Below, one piece after another: positions 25,300 through 33,115 of a stretch of 51,303 nucleotides of DNA. Within the stretch, counting starts at the first letter, position 1; every line of letters starts with the position of its first letter. The notes beneath the pieces were generated by a model. It was given only the letters and a program-made list of their open reading frames with translations. It ran no database searches and was not told the origin of the DNA. The position numbers and the translations under genes were made by a program. The DNA comes from Suilimivivens sp045586385 (GTDB taxonomy: Bacteria > Bacillota > Clostridia > Lachnospirales > Lachnospiraceae). The DNA is taken from positions 1-51,303 of the forward strand of contig JAZNAE010000028.1 in NCBI GenBank assembly GCA_045586385.1, written 5' to 3'.

Positions 25300-25449
25300 A
25301 TGGAATGGTTAGGCGTGTTTGCGTTTATCATGATAATGTGTTATTCATCATATCCGGATAAAGTAAAAAAATTGGAAGCAAAGGTAAACAAACTGGAAAA
25401 GCGTGAAAGGAAAGAAGAGGGAGGTAACCTGTTTTGTTTTAGATGTTGA
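25300..25449 (+). CDS. Small protein with N-terminal hydrophobic segment and basic coiled-coil tail
   Basis: A 49-residue frame starting MEWLGVFAFIMIMCYSSYPDK, with TTAGGAG before the ATG. Residues 3-16 are hydrophobic and the rest is a charged helix (VKKLEAKVNKLEKRERKEE). It overlaps the next tiny frame by 47 bases. No family is recognised with certainty; similar short proteins exist in Lachnospiraceae by memory. It is short, so the coding status is uncertain. Confidence 0.5.
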   Translation: MEWLGVFAFIMIMCYSSYPDKVKKLEAKVNKLEKRERKEEGGNLFCFRC

Positions 25450-25561
25450 TGATGAATGGGTAAAGATTCGCTATACAGACAAAAAGAAAAAGCAGGTAAT
25501 AAAGATAGTCAGAATAGAGAGCATTAATGAAGTAGAAATATTGGAAACGCAGACAGTTTAA
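25403..25561 (+). CDS. Short beta-rich protein, possibly N-truncated
   Basis: From GTG at 25403 the frame gives 52 residues: MKGKKREVTCFVLDVDDEWV, then KIRYTDKKKKQVIKIVRIES, then INEVEILETQTV. The V-L-D-V-D-D-E-W-V-K block followed by R-x-E-x-I-x-x-V-E-I looks like the C-terminal part of a small SH3-like/Sm-like protein. The start codon is not well supported and overlaps the frame above; a missing N-terminal half by deletion would explain this. Could be a remnant rather than a working gene. Confidence 0.4.
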   Translation: MKGKKREVTCFVLDVDDEWVKIRYTDKKKKQVIKIVRIESINEVEILETQTV

Positions 25562-25592
25562 CAGAGGCTAATAGAATATATAAAGAAGAAAT

Positions 25593-25640
25593 AGTCATAT
25601 GGCACGGCACAATACCGAGAAACATATGGCTGTTTTTTTT
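25593..25640 (+). terminator. Rho-independent terminator
   Basis: AGTCATATG (25593-25601) pairs with CATATGGCT (25623-25631, one G-T pair), followed by eight T residues at 25633-25640. It separates the short-protein pair from the metal-response operon. Confidence 0.6.
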
Positions 25641-25652
25641 ACTAAAAAGGTC

Positions 25653-25703
25653 TTGACATTATGCAAAAGAGTGATAGAATGAACATATGAACAATCATTC
25701 ATA
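25653..25703 (+). promoter_or_regulatory. Promoter and ArsR-type operator of the metal operon
   Basis: TTGACA (25653-25658), a 16-base spacer and TAGAAT (25675-25680) form the promoter. Just downstream, TATGAA (25686-25691) and TTCATA (25698-25703) form a dyad with a six-base centre, the kind of site bound by ArsR/SmtB repressors, placed over the transcription start. The repressor gene follows at 25719, so autorepression relieved by metal is expected. Confidence 0.75.
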
Positions 25704-25718
25704 CGAAAGGAGAGGCAA

Positions 25719-26084
25719 ATGAAGAAGCAGGATAATATTGTGGAACAGTGTGGTTACATTCATGTGCATGAAGATATTGTAAAGAAGGTAAATAAAGAAA
25801 TCCCTGATGAAGAAATGCTTTATGATCTGGCAGATTTCTTTAAGGTGTTTGCAGACTCTACCAGAATTAAAATATTATATGTTTTACTTTATTCGGAGAT
25901 GTGCGTTTGTGATCTGGCACAGATACTGAATATGACGCAGTCGGCGATTTCCCATCAGCTTCGCACTTTAAAGCAGATGGATTTGGTGAAGAACAGAAGA
26001 GACGGAAAGACCATTTTCTATTCTCTTGCCGATGAGCATATTAAGTCTATATTAAGCCAAGGGATGGAGCACATTAACGAATAA
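25719..26084 (+). CDS. ArsR/SmtB-family metal-responsive repressor (CadC-like)
   Basis: A 121-residue winged-helix repressor. The helix-3 metal motif is MCVCDLAQIL and the recognition helix is MTQSAISHQLRTLKQMDLV, followed by the wing RRDGKTIFYSL. The C-terminal helix carries DEHIKSILSQGMEH, which fits the alpha-5 zinc site, and the N-terminus has a further Cys (VEQCGYIHVHEDI). This combination resembles CadC/ZiaR-type sensors of Cd, Pb or Zn. It is the first gene of the metal operon, with AAAGGAGAGG before the ATG. Confidence 0.92.
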   Translation: MKKQDNIVEQCGYIHVHEDIVKKVNKEIPDEEMLYDLADFFKVFADSTRIKILYVLLYSEMCVCDLAQILNMTQSAISHQLRTLKQMDLVKNRRDGKTIFYSLADEHIKSILSQGMEHINE

Positions 26085-26133
26085 ATGACATGACTAATAA
26101 ATTAAATAATGAAATGAAAAGGAGAAAATTAAA

Positions 26134-26355
26134 ATGAAAAAAACTTATATTTTAGAAGATTTGGATTGCGCACATTGTGCAGCAAAGATTGAGGCGGAAG
26201 TAGGTAAACTGGAGGGTGTCAGCAAAAGTACGGTTACATTACTTACACAGAAACTTGTAATCGAAGTGGATGATGATAAGGCCGGCATCGTTTATAAGGA
26301 TATTGTAAAAATTGTTAAGAAGTTTGAACCTGACGTAGAAGTCATTGAAAAATAG
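26134..26355 (+). CDS. Heavy-metal-associated (HMA) domain protein, metallochaperone-like
   Basis: A 73-residue single HMA domain: YILEDLDCAHCAAKIEAEVGKLEGV with the metal-binding pair C-A-H-C. The Asp before the first Cys (D-C-A-H-C) is the form seen in Zn/Cd/Pb-type HMA domains rather than copper chaperones (usually M-x-C-x-x-C). It lies 40 bp before the P-type ATPase gene, which lacks its own N-terminal HMA domain, so this protein probably works as the detached metal-binding domain. AAAAGGAG precedes the ATG. Confidence 0.88.
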   Translation: MKKTYILEDLDCAHCAAKIEAEVGKLEGVSKSTVTLLTQKLVIEVDDDKAGIVYKDIVKIVKKFEPDVEVIEK

Positions 26356-26394
26356 AATACAGAAAAAAGGTTTCAAAAAAGAAAGTGGTTTGTT

Positions 26395-28305
26395 ATGAGT
26401 AAGAAGTTAAAGAAAAGAGTGAAACGTGTGACAATCGGTGCGGTAGTCTATATAGGCGCAATTCTGTTAGATGTTTGTTTGCCGCAGGCACCTTGGCTTG
26501 TTTATTTGACAGTGTTTTTGGTTGCATATGTAGCAATCGGCGGTAATGTAGTAGCGAAAGCCATAAAGAATATAGGCAGAGGTCAGGTGTTTGACGAAAA
26601 TTTCCTAATGACGATTGCAACAGTAGGAGCTTTTTTTGTAGGAGATTATAAGGAAGCCGTAGCGGTTATGCTTTTCTATCAGGTGGGAGAATGTTTCCAG
26701 TCTTATGCGGTAGGAAAGTCCCGAAAGTCGATTGCAGGATTGATGGATATAAGACCGGATGTTGCAAACTTGTATCGGGAAGGGGAATGGGTAAGTGTAG
26801 ACCCCGATGAGGTAAGTGTAGGCGATATGATTTTAGTTCGTCCGGGTGAAAAAATTCCTCTGGACGGCACTGTGGAAAAAGGCAGTTCTTCCTTGGATAC
26901 CATGGCACTTACCGGTGAAAGTGTACCCAGAGATGTGACAGTGGGTGACGAAGTAATCAGCGGATGTGTAAATAAAAACGGATTGTTGGAGATAAAAGTA
27001 TCTAAGATTTACGGACAGTCTACAGTTGCAAAGATTTTGGATTTGGTAGAAAACGCAAGCAGCAAAAAATCGAAGGCAGAAAACTTTATTACAAAATTTG
27101 CAAGATATTACACCCCTATTGTTGTAATTTGTGCAGTACTTCTTGCGGTGCTGCCGCCTATTATTTTGGGAGGCGGATGGAGTGAGTGGATTTACAGGGC
27201 ACTATCATTCCTTGTTATATCATGCCCATGTGCCCTTGTGATTAGTATTCCTTTAAGTTTCTTTGGAGGACTTGGGGGAGCAAGTAAAGAGGGCATTTTG
27301 ATAAAGGGGAGCAATTACCTTGAAGCACTTGCCAACACAGAAATTGTGGTTATGGATAAAACAGGTACTTTGACAAAAGGAAATTTTGAGGTGTCAAAAA
27401 TTGTCCCGCTGACAGAAGACTTAACACAAGAAGAATTGTTGGAACTGGCGGCTTATGCAGAAAGTTATTCCAATCATCCCATATCAAAATCGTTGCTTAC
27501 AGCATACGGAAGAGAAATAGACACAAGTGCTATAAGTGATGCGAAGGAATTTCCCGGTCACGGTGTGGTGGTTCTCGTGAAAGGTCGTGAGATTTTTGCC
27601 GGAAATGAAAAACTTATGGCAAGTAAAGGAATCAGTTTAGCACCATCAGATAATGTGGGAACTGTTATATATGTAGGTGAGAGTGTCCATGTACAGAAAG
27701 ATGACGAAACCGACAAAGGTATGGATGATTGCAGGTATCTCGGTTATATTTTGATTGAAGATGAGATGAAAAAGGATGCAGAAAGTGCTATATCAGATCT
27801 TAGGATAGCTGGAGTGAAAAGGATTGTTATGTTAACCGGTGATCATCAAAAGATGGCAGAAAAGGTGGCAGCCGCTTTAGGAATCAGAGAGTTTTTTACA
27901 GGACTTCTTCCGGGGGACAAAGTAGAAAAGGTGGAAGCATTATTTGCAGAAAAATCAGAAAAAGGAAAGCTTGCCTTTGTGGGAGACGGTATTAATGATG
28001 CACCCGTCCTTGCCAGAGCGGATATCGGAATTGCCATGGGAGGACTTGGCAGTGATGCGGCGATAGAAGCGGCAGATGTGGTAATTATGACAGATGAGCC
28101 TTCCAAGCTGGCAAGAGCCATGAAGATATCAAGGAAGACATTGGTAATCGTAAAGCAAAATATTGTTTTTGCCATCGGAATAAAAGTCCTTGTGTTATTG
28201 CTTGCAGCGATGGGAATGGCATCCATGTGGGCGGCAGTGTTTGCGGATGTAGGTGTGGCTGTGATTGCTATATTCAATGCTATGCGTGCCCTGAAATGCA
28301 GATAG
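26395..28305 (+). CDS. P1B-type heavy-metal-translocating ATPase (Zn/Cd/Pb type)
   Basis: A 636-residue integral membrane ATPase. Key motifs: TGES actuator loop near residue 173, membrane CPC at 277-279, phosphorylation DKTGT with D321, the HP in SNHPISK, and GDGINDAPVLARADIG. The last membrane helix has FADVGVAVIAIFNAMR; with CPC and this Asp it fits the P1B-2 class, which exports Zn, Cd or Pb. No N-terminal HMA domain is present, unlike most CadA/ZntA proteins; the separate HMA protein upstream likely replaces it. Confidence 0.93.
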   Translation: MSKKLKKRVKRVTIGAVVYIGAILLDVCLPQAPWLVYLTVFLVAYVAIGGNVVAKAIKNIGRGQVFDENFLMTIATVGAFFVGDYKEAVAVMLFYQVGECFQSYAVGKSRKSIAGLMDIRPDVANLYREGEWVSVDPDEVSVGDMILVRPGEKIPLDGTVEKGSSSLDTMALTGESVPRDVTVGDEVISGCVNKNGLLEIKVSKIYGQSTVAKILDLVENASSKKSKAENFITKFARYYTPIVVICAVLLAVLPPIILGGGWSEWIYRALSFLVISCPCALVISIPLSFFGGLGGASKEGILIKGSNYLEALANTEIVVMDKTGTLTKGNFEVSKIVPLTEDLTQEELLELAAYAESYSNHPISKSLLTAYGREIDTSAISDAKEFPGHGVVVLVKGREIFAGNEKLMASKGISLAPSDNVGTVIYVGESVHVQKDDETDKGMDDCRYLGYILIEDEMKKDAESAISDLRIAGVKRIVMLTGDHQKMAEKVAAALGIREFFTGLLPGDKVEKVEALFAEKSEKGKLAFVGDGINDAPVLARADIGIAMGGLGSDAAIEAADVVIMTDEPSKLARAMKISRKTLVIVKQNIVFAIGIKVLVLLLAAMGMASMWAAVFADVGVAVIAIFNAMRALKCR

Positions 28306-28321
28306 AAAACAATTTCATCCA

Positions 28322-28350
28322 TTGACAGAGTAATGGCATAGTGCTATGAT
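28322..28350 (+). promoter_or_regulatory. Promoter of dapA leader
   Basis: TTGACA (28322-28327), 17-base spacer, TATGAT (28345-28350), about 25 bases before the lysine aptamer. Confidence 0.8.
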
Positions 28351-28375
28351 GAGGTTAGTTAAATTGCATAAACGA

Positions 28376-28541
28376 GATAGAGGTTGCGTGTTTTATGAGT
28401 AATTTTTTGGATGTGGCAGTCACATATGAAGGAAAATGAAAGGAAAAAACGCCGAAAGAATCTGTATACTGCAGACAGGTTCTTGGGCATGCAGTGAAGA
28501 ACTGTATGACTGTCATCAAATTTATTTGATGGGGCGCTATC
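28376..28541 (+). ncRNA. Lysine riboswitch (L box) aptamer
   Basis: The leader between the P1B-ATPase and dapA shows the L-box core in order: GATAGAGGTTGCG, AGTAA, GAAAGG, ACGCCGAAAG, TTGGGC, ACTGTC and GGCGCTATC. GATAG (28376-28380) and CTATC (28537-28541) close P1. Together with the terminator just after it and dapA downstream, this strongly indicates lysine-controlled transcription of dapA-dapB. It fills most of the 374-bp gap before dapA. Confidence 0.92.
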
Positions 28542-28558
28542 CGATGAAAAGGTGAAGA

Positions 28559-28594
28559 ATCGGTGCGCGTATATTCTGTGCACCGATATTTTTT
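28559..28594 (+). terminator. Riboswitch-controlled terminator before dapA
   Basis: ATCGGTGC (28559-28566) pairs with GCACCGAT (28580-28587), followed by TTTTTT (28589-28594). It lies 17 bases after the lysine aptamer and would stop dapA transcription when lysine is bound. Confidence 0.85.
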
Positions 28595-28678
28595 GGTATT
28601 TCGCATACTGAAATTCATTAGAAGAGCGAATCGTTATATGTAAAATAAAATAGTAGAGAATCCAAAAGGAGGAAAATT

Positions 28679-29563
28679 ATGGCTGTATTTACAGGCGCAG
28701 GTGTTGCCATTGTTACACCTTTCAAAGCAAACGGAGAAGTGAATTATGAAAAATTTGCGGAACTGATTGAGTTTCAGATTGCAAACGGAACAGATGCCAT
28801 TATTGTTTGCGGAACAACAGGAGAAGCATCCACACTTACACATGAAGAGCATTTGGAAGCGATTAAGTTTTGTGCCCAAGAGGTAGCAGGAAGAGTTCCC
28901 GTAGTAGCAGGAACCGGTTCCAACTGTACGCAAACTGCAATTTATCTTTCCACAGAAGCAGAAAAGTATGGAGCAGACGGACTTTTGCTGGTATCTCCTT
29001 ATTATAATAAGGCTACACAGAAAGGGCTGTATGCACACTTTAAAGCAATTGCGGATTCCGTAAAGATTCCCTGTATTCTTTACAATGTACCCGGTCGTAC
29101 AGGCTGCAATATTTTACCTGAAACAATTGTGAAACTATGTAATGACGTAGAGAATATTGTCGGTGTGAAAGAAGCAAGCGGAAATATTTCCCAGATTGCA
29201 AAATTAATGAATCTTGCAGAGGGTAAAGTGGATTTATACTCCGGTAATGATGATCAGATTGTACCTATTATGTCTCTGGGAGGAAAAGGAGTTATTTCTG
29301 TACTTTCCAATGTGGCACCGAAAGAAACACATGAGATCTGTGCAAAATTCTTTGCAGGTGATGTGGCAGGTAGCTGCGCAGAACAGCTTCGTGCAATTCC
29401 TTTATGTGATGCCCTGTTCTGCGAAGTAAATCCCATTCCCGTAAAGAAGGCATTAAATATAATGGGTATGGAAGTAGGACCTATGCGTATGCCCCTTACC
29501 GAAATGGAAGATGCAAATGCCGCTAGGTTAGAAAAGGCAATGAAAGATTACGGAATTCTTTAA
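28679..29563 (+). CDS. dapA: 4-hydroxy-tetrahydrodipicolinate synthase
   Basis: A 294-residue TIM-barrel aldolase that condenses pyruvate with aspartate semialdehyde, first step of the lysine/diaminopimelate branch. Visible are GVAIVTPF, GTTGEASTLTHEEH, the tyrosine region YYNKATQKGLYAHF, PCILYNVPGRTGCNI, and GVKEASGNISQ, with the Schiff-base lysine. Length is typical. AAAGGAGG precedes the ATG. It is preceded by a lysine riboswitch and followed 37 bp later by dapB. Confidence 0.97.
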   Translation: MAVFTGAGVAIVTPFKANGEVNYEKFAELIEFQIANGTDAIIVCGTTGEASTLTHEEHLEAIKFCAQEVAGRVPVVAGTGSNCTQTAIYLSTEAEKYGADGLLLVSPYYNKATQKGLYAHFKAIADSVKIPCILYNVPGRTGCNILPETIVKLCNDVENIVGVKEASGNISQIAKLMNLAEGKVDLYSGNDDQIVPIMSLGGKGVISVLSNVAPKETHEICAKFFAGDVAGSCAEQLRAIPLCDALFCEVNPIPVKKALNIMGMEVGPMRMPLTEMEDANAARLEKAMKDYGIL

Positions 29564-29600
29564 TGAAAAAGAAAAGTGATTTTTCAGAACGGAGGATAGC

Positions 29601-30359
29601 ATGACAAGAGTGATTATGCATGGTTGCAACGGTAAGATGGGAAAAACCATTGCCGGATTAATTGCAACAGATGACAGTATAGAATTGGTGGCAGGAGTAG
29701 ATGCGTTTGATGACGGAAGCAATTCTTTTCCTGTATTTAAGAATATCAGTGATTGTGATGTGCAGGCAGATGCCATTATTGATTTCAGTGCAGCACCTGC
29801 AGTAGATGGCTTACTTACGTACTGTGTTGAAAAACAAATTCCCTGTGCATTATGCACAACAGGACTTTCAGAAGAACAGCTTGCAAAAGTAAATGAAGCA
29901 TCCAAGAAGGTTGCAATTTTAATGTCTGCAAATATGTCCCTTGGCATTAATATGCTTCTGAAACTTTTGAAAGAAGCAGCACAGGTTCTTGCACCTGCCG
30001 GATTTGATATTGAAATCGTTGAAAAGCATCACAATTTAAAAGTGGATGCACCCAGCGGTACAGCACTTGCACTGGGTGATGCAGTAAATGAGGCACTAGA
30101 TAATGAATATGAGTACGTTTATGACAGAAGCGGACGGAGAGTAAAAAGGCCCGTGAAAGAAATCGGTTTTTCCGCAGTAAGAGGAGGAACGATTGTGGGT
30201 GACCATGATGTGATTTTTGCAGGGGCAGATGAAGTAGTTACCTTCTCCCATACTGCATATTCCAAAGCAGTATTCGGAAAAGGGGCAATTCAGGCCGCGA
30301 AGTTTTTAAAGGGCAAGTCTGCCGGTCTTTACAATATGAGTGATGTAATTGATGCATAA
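29601..30359 (+). CDS. dapB: 4-hydroxy-tetrahydrodipicolinate reductase
   Basis: A 252-residue NAD(P)H reductase, second step of the diaminopimelate pathway. The Rossmann motif GCNGKMGKTIAG is at the N-terminus; VEKHHNLKVDAPSGTAL is the DapB signature with catalytic His and Lys, and GEIVGDHDVIF-like IVGDHDVIFAGADEVVTFSHTA follows. CGGAGG precedes the ATG. It is shorter than E. coli DapB (273) but normal for Firmicutes. Same operon as dapA. Confidence 0.96.
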   Translation: MTRVIMHGCNGKMGKTIAGLIATDDSIELVAGVDAFDDGSNSFPVFKNISDCDVQADAIIDFSAAPAVDGLLTYCVEKQIPCALCTTGLSEEQLAKVNEASKKVAILMSANMSLGINMLLKLLKEAAQVLAPAGFDIEIVEKHHNLKVDAPSGTALALGDAVNEALDNEYEYVYDRSGRRVKRPVKEIGFSAVRGGTIVGDHDVIFAGADEVVTFSHTAYSKAVFGKGAIQAAKFLKGKSAGLYNMSDVIDA

Positions 30360-30371
30360 AGAATACACAGA

Positions 30372-30399
30372 CAGCGCAGCGTAGATACACGTTGCGCTG
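30372..30399 (+). other. Hairpin between dapB and fbp
   Basis: CAGCGCAGCGT (30372-30382) pairs with ACGTTGCGCTG (30389-30399) through 11 pairs including one G-T, with loop AGATAC. No T-run follows, so it is not a standard terminator; it may affect mRNA stability or partial read-through into fbp, whose ATG is 23 bases later. Confidence 0.55.
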
Positions 30400-30422
30400 C
30401 TCGTTATGAGAAAGGGTTATTT

Positions 30423-32390
30423 ATGGCAAAAAACGAATTGGAATTAATGCAACTGAAGTACCTAAAGAGTCTTGCGAACCAGTATCCGAATATTGCGGCG
30501 GCATCCACAGAGATTATTAACTTGCAGGCTATTTTGAACCTGCCCAAAGGAACAGAACATTTTCTTACGGATATTCACGGGGAATATGAGCAGTTTAATC
30601 ATGTGCTAAAAAATGGTTCCGGTGCCGTAAGACGTAAGATTGACGAAGAATTCGGAAATACATTAAGTAATAAAGATAAAAAATCTTTGGCAACACTCAT
30701 TTATTATCCTCAGGAAAAGTTAGATATCGTGGCTCAGGAAGAGGAAAATATTGAAGACTGGTATAAGATTACTCTTCATCGGTTGGTGCAGATAACAAAG
30801 AGAGTTGCATCCAAATATACAAGATCCAAGGTGCGCAAGGCATTGCCAAAGGATTTTGCATATATTATTGAAGAGTTAATTACGGAAAAAGCAGAAATCT
30901 CTGACAAGGAAGAATATTACAACGAAATCGTCCATACCATCATCCGTATCGGAAGAGCAAGGGAGTTTATTATTGCCTTAAGTAATCTGATACAGAGGCT
31001 GGTAGTTGACCATTTACACATTGTAGGTGATATTTTTGACAGAGGTCCGGGACCGCATATGATTCTGGATACATTAATGAATTATCACTCCGTTGATGTT
31101 CAGTGGGGGAATCATGATATCGTATGGATGGGGGCCGCTTGCGGACATCTGCCTTGTATTGCGACAGTGATTCGAATTGCAGCCAGATACGGAAGCCTTG
31201 ATACATTGGAGGAGGGCTATGGAATCAATTTGATTCCGCTGGCAACCTTTGCCCTAGAGACCTATAAAGACGTAAACTGTGATGCATTTGCAATTAAATA
31301 TAATACAGATTATAACACCAAAGATTTAAGCCTTGATATGAAAATCCATAAAGCGATTGCCATTATACAGCTTAAATTAGAGGGGCAGTTAATCCGTAAA
31401 CATCCGGAATTTGATATGGATGACAGATTACTTCTTGATAAGATTGATTATGAGAAAAAGACAGTAACTGCTTATGGCAAAGAATACGAAATGAAGGATG
31501 TGGAATTTCCCACGGTGGACCCTAAGGATCCTTATAATCTGACATCTGATGAAGAAGTGGTAATGGCCAGAATCCGGCAGGCATTTATGAAGTGTGAAAA
31601 ATTGCAGAAACATGTGCGTTTTATGTATTCCAAAGGTGGGCTTTATAAGATTCATAACTCAAATCTTTTATATCATGGCTGTGTTCCGCTTGACAGTGAA
31701 GGTAATTTTAAATCCGTAAATGTTGACGGAAAAGAGTATCAGGGAAGAGAACTGTACGATATATTAGATAACTATGCAAGAAAAGGATATTATTCCAAAG
31801 ATGACCCCATTGATATGCGGAATGCACAGGACTATATCTGGTATATCTGGGCAGGCCCAAATTCTCCGGTATTTGGCAAGGATAAAATGACAACCTTCGA
31901 GAGATATTTTATCGCAGATAAAGATGCGCACAAAGAAACCAAAAACAGTTATTATTCCATGATGGATGACGAAAATATTATCAATAAAATCCTGGAAGAG
32001 TTCGGGCTTGATAGCAAAAAGTCGCATATTGTTAACGGACATGTACCGGTGGAACTGAAAAAGGGTGAGACACCTATTAAGTGTGACGGCAAGTTACTTG
32101 TAATAGACGGTGGATTTTCAAAGGCCTATCAAAGCAAGACCGGTATTGCAGGCTATACGCTGGTAGCAAATTCCCATGGCATGCGTTTGGTTGCACATGA
32201 GCCTTTTGAGTCTATGGAATCAGCAATTATTCACGAATCTGATATTTTTTCGGACTCTACCATAGTGGAAACCGCAGTAAACAGAATCCGGGTTGCAGAT
32301 ACCGATATCGGCCGGGAGATAAAAGATAGTATCAAACAATTGGAGCAGCTTCTTGAAGCTTACAGGGATGGTATTATCGTTGAAAAATAA
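30423..32390 (+). CDS. fbp: Class III fructose-1,6-bisphosphatase
   Basis: A 655-residue Firmicute-type FBPase that removes the 1-phosphate of fructose-1,6-bisphosphate in gluconeogenesis. The calcineurin-like metal motifs are FLTDIHGEYEQFNHVLKNG, HIVGDIFDRGPGPH, VQWGNHDIVWMGA and HIVNGHVPVELKKGE, then LVIDGGFSKAYQSKTGIAGYTLV. Length 655 matches the class III family (about 640-670). GAAAGGG precedes the ATG. It is followed by a bidirectional terminator. Regulation beyond read-through from dapB is not visible. Confidence 0.96.
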   Translation: MAKNELELMQLKYLKSLANQYPNIAAASTEIINLQAILNLPKGTEHFLTDIHGEYEQFNHVLKNGSGAVRRKIDEEFGNTLSNKDKKSLATLIYYPQEKLDIVAQEEENIEDWYKITLHRLVQITKRVASKYTRSKVRKALPKDFAYIIEELITEKAEISDKEEYYNEIVHTIIRIGRAREFIIALSNLIQRLVVDHLHIVGDIFDRGPGPHMILDTLMNYHSVDVQWGNHDIVWMGAACGHLPCIATVIRIAARYGSLDTLEEGYGINLIPLATFALETYKDVNCDAFAIKYNTDYNTKDLSLDMKIHKAIAIIQLKLEGQLIRKHPEFDMDDRLLLDKIDYEKKTVTAYGKEYEMKDVEFPTVDPKDPYNLTSDEEVVMARIRQAFMKCEKLQKHVRFMYSKGGLYKIHNSNLLYHGCVPLDSEGNFKSVNVDGKEYQGRELYDILDNYARKGYYSKDDPIDMRNAQDYIWYIWAGPNSPVFGKDKMTTFERYFIADKDAHKETKNSYYSMMDDENIINKILEEFGLDSKKSHIVNGHVPVELKKGETPIKCDGKLLVIDGGFSKAYQSKTGIAGYTLVANSHGMRLVAHEPFESMESAIIHESDIFSDSTIVETAVNRIRVADTDIGREIKDSIKQLEQLLEAYRDGIIVEK

Positions 32391-32402
32391 AGAGATAAAA
32401 AG

Positions 32403-32438
32403 AGAGCTGCACTTTGATTGATAAAGGGCAGCTCTTTT
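32403..32438. terminator. Bidirectional terminator between fbp and the lipoprotein gene
   Basis: AGAGCTGC (32403-32410) pairs with GCAGCTCT (32428-32435), then TTTTAT on the plus strand; on the minus strand the stem is followed by CTCTTTTTATC. It serves fbp (plus) and the convergent lipoprotein gene (minus). Confidence 0.75.
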
Positions 32439-32441
32439 ATA

Positions 32442-32990
32442 CTATCTGTTTGTTTCGTTTGTATTACTGCCTGTAACATCGTCAGTCACATCAGATACAC
32501 CATTTGCAACATCGTCAACTACATTGCTGAGTGCATCACCGGCATTCTCTAAAAGAGAATCATTGTTTGTGTCATTGCCTTCTGTTGCACTGTTTACAGT
32601 ACCATCATCGTCATTGCCGCCTGTGGTAGCATTGTCTGTGGCACCACCGTCAGTAGTTGTATTACCTGTAGTACCACCTTCTGTTGCAGTATCGCCTGTA
32701 GTACCGCCCGTGGATCCATCTGTAGCACCACCTGTAGTACCGCCGGCACCATCAGTAGTTGTACCAGGCATATCACCGGTAGGTGTAGTGTTCTCTTCGA
32801 TGGTTGTATTGCCTGTAGTATCTCCGCTCATACCGGTTGTATCATCAGTAGTATTTGTACCGGTTGTTGTGTTCTCATTGCCGCCTGCCATGTCGCCTTC
32901 GCTCTGTGAGGTGCTACAACCGCAAGCTACCATTGTGAACATCATTACAAGCATAGCAGCAAGAGAAATAATTTTTTTGGTTTTTTTCAT
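32442..32990 (-). CDS. Thr/Gly-rich low-complexity lipoprotein
   Basis: A 182-residue protein with a lipoprotein signal: KKTKKIISLAAMLVMMFTMVACGCSTSQ, lipobox M-V-A-C. The mature part is nearly all T, G, N, D, E and S in irregular TTGNTTEE-, GGTTGGAT-like repeats, then a more regular C-terminus, ENAGDALSNVVDDVANGVSDVTDDVTG, resembling amphipathic helix repeats. No enzyme domain is visible. It is probably a surface-exposed linker or cell-wall-associated lipoprotein. GGAGG lies before the ATG (minus strand). Repeat-rich coding makes length variation between strains likely. Confidence 0.75.
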   Translation of the reverse strand: MKKTKKIISLAAMLVMMFTMVACGCSTSQSEGDMAGGNENTTTGTNTTDDTTGMSGDTTGNTTIEENTTPTGDMPGTTTDGAGGTTGGATDGSTGGTTGDTATEGGTTGNTTTDGGATDNATTGGNDDDGTVNSATEGNDTNNDSLLENAGDALSNVVDDVANGVSDVTDDVTGSNTNETNR

Positions 32991-33023
32991 AATAACCTCC
33001 TTAAATAAATGAAAATGAACCGC

Positions 33024-33048
33024 ATAATATCAGTCCTATTGATATTAT
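33024..33048. promoter_or_regulatory. Dyad between the divergent lipoprotein and hisA genes
   Basis: ATAATATCA (33024-33032) and TGATATTAT (33040-33048) are perfect 9-bp arms around seven bases. The site lies in the 125-bp gap between divergent genes and overlaps TATAAT-like sequence on the minus strand, so it may be an operator or part of the lipoprotein promoter. Confidence 0.45.
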
Positions 33049-33115
33049 ACGCAAATTAAGTTAAAATATTCGTTAATTAGAAAATTTTAGGATATTTTTT
33101 GAAATGGAGAAAGCT

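Noticed and set aside
32524..33012. 162-residue Val/Ser/Pro-rich frame on the plus strand opposite the Thr/Gly-rich lipoprotein
   Set aside because: It is the antisense reading of the repetitive lipoprotein gene; no start signal and no domain.
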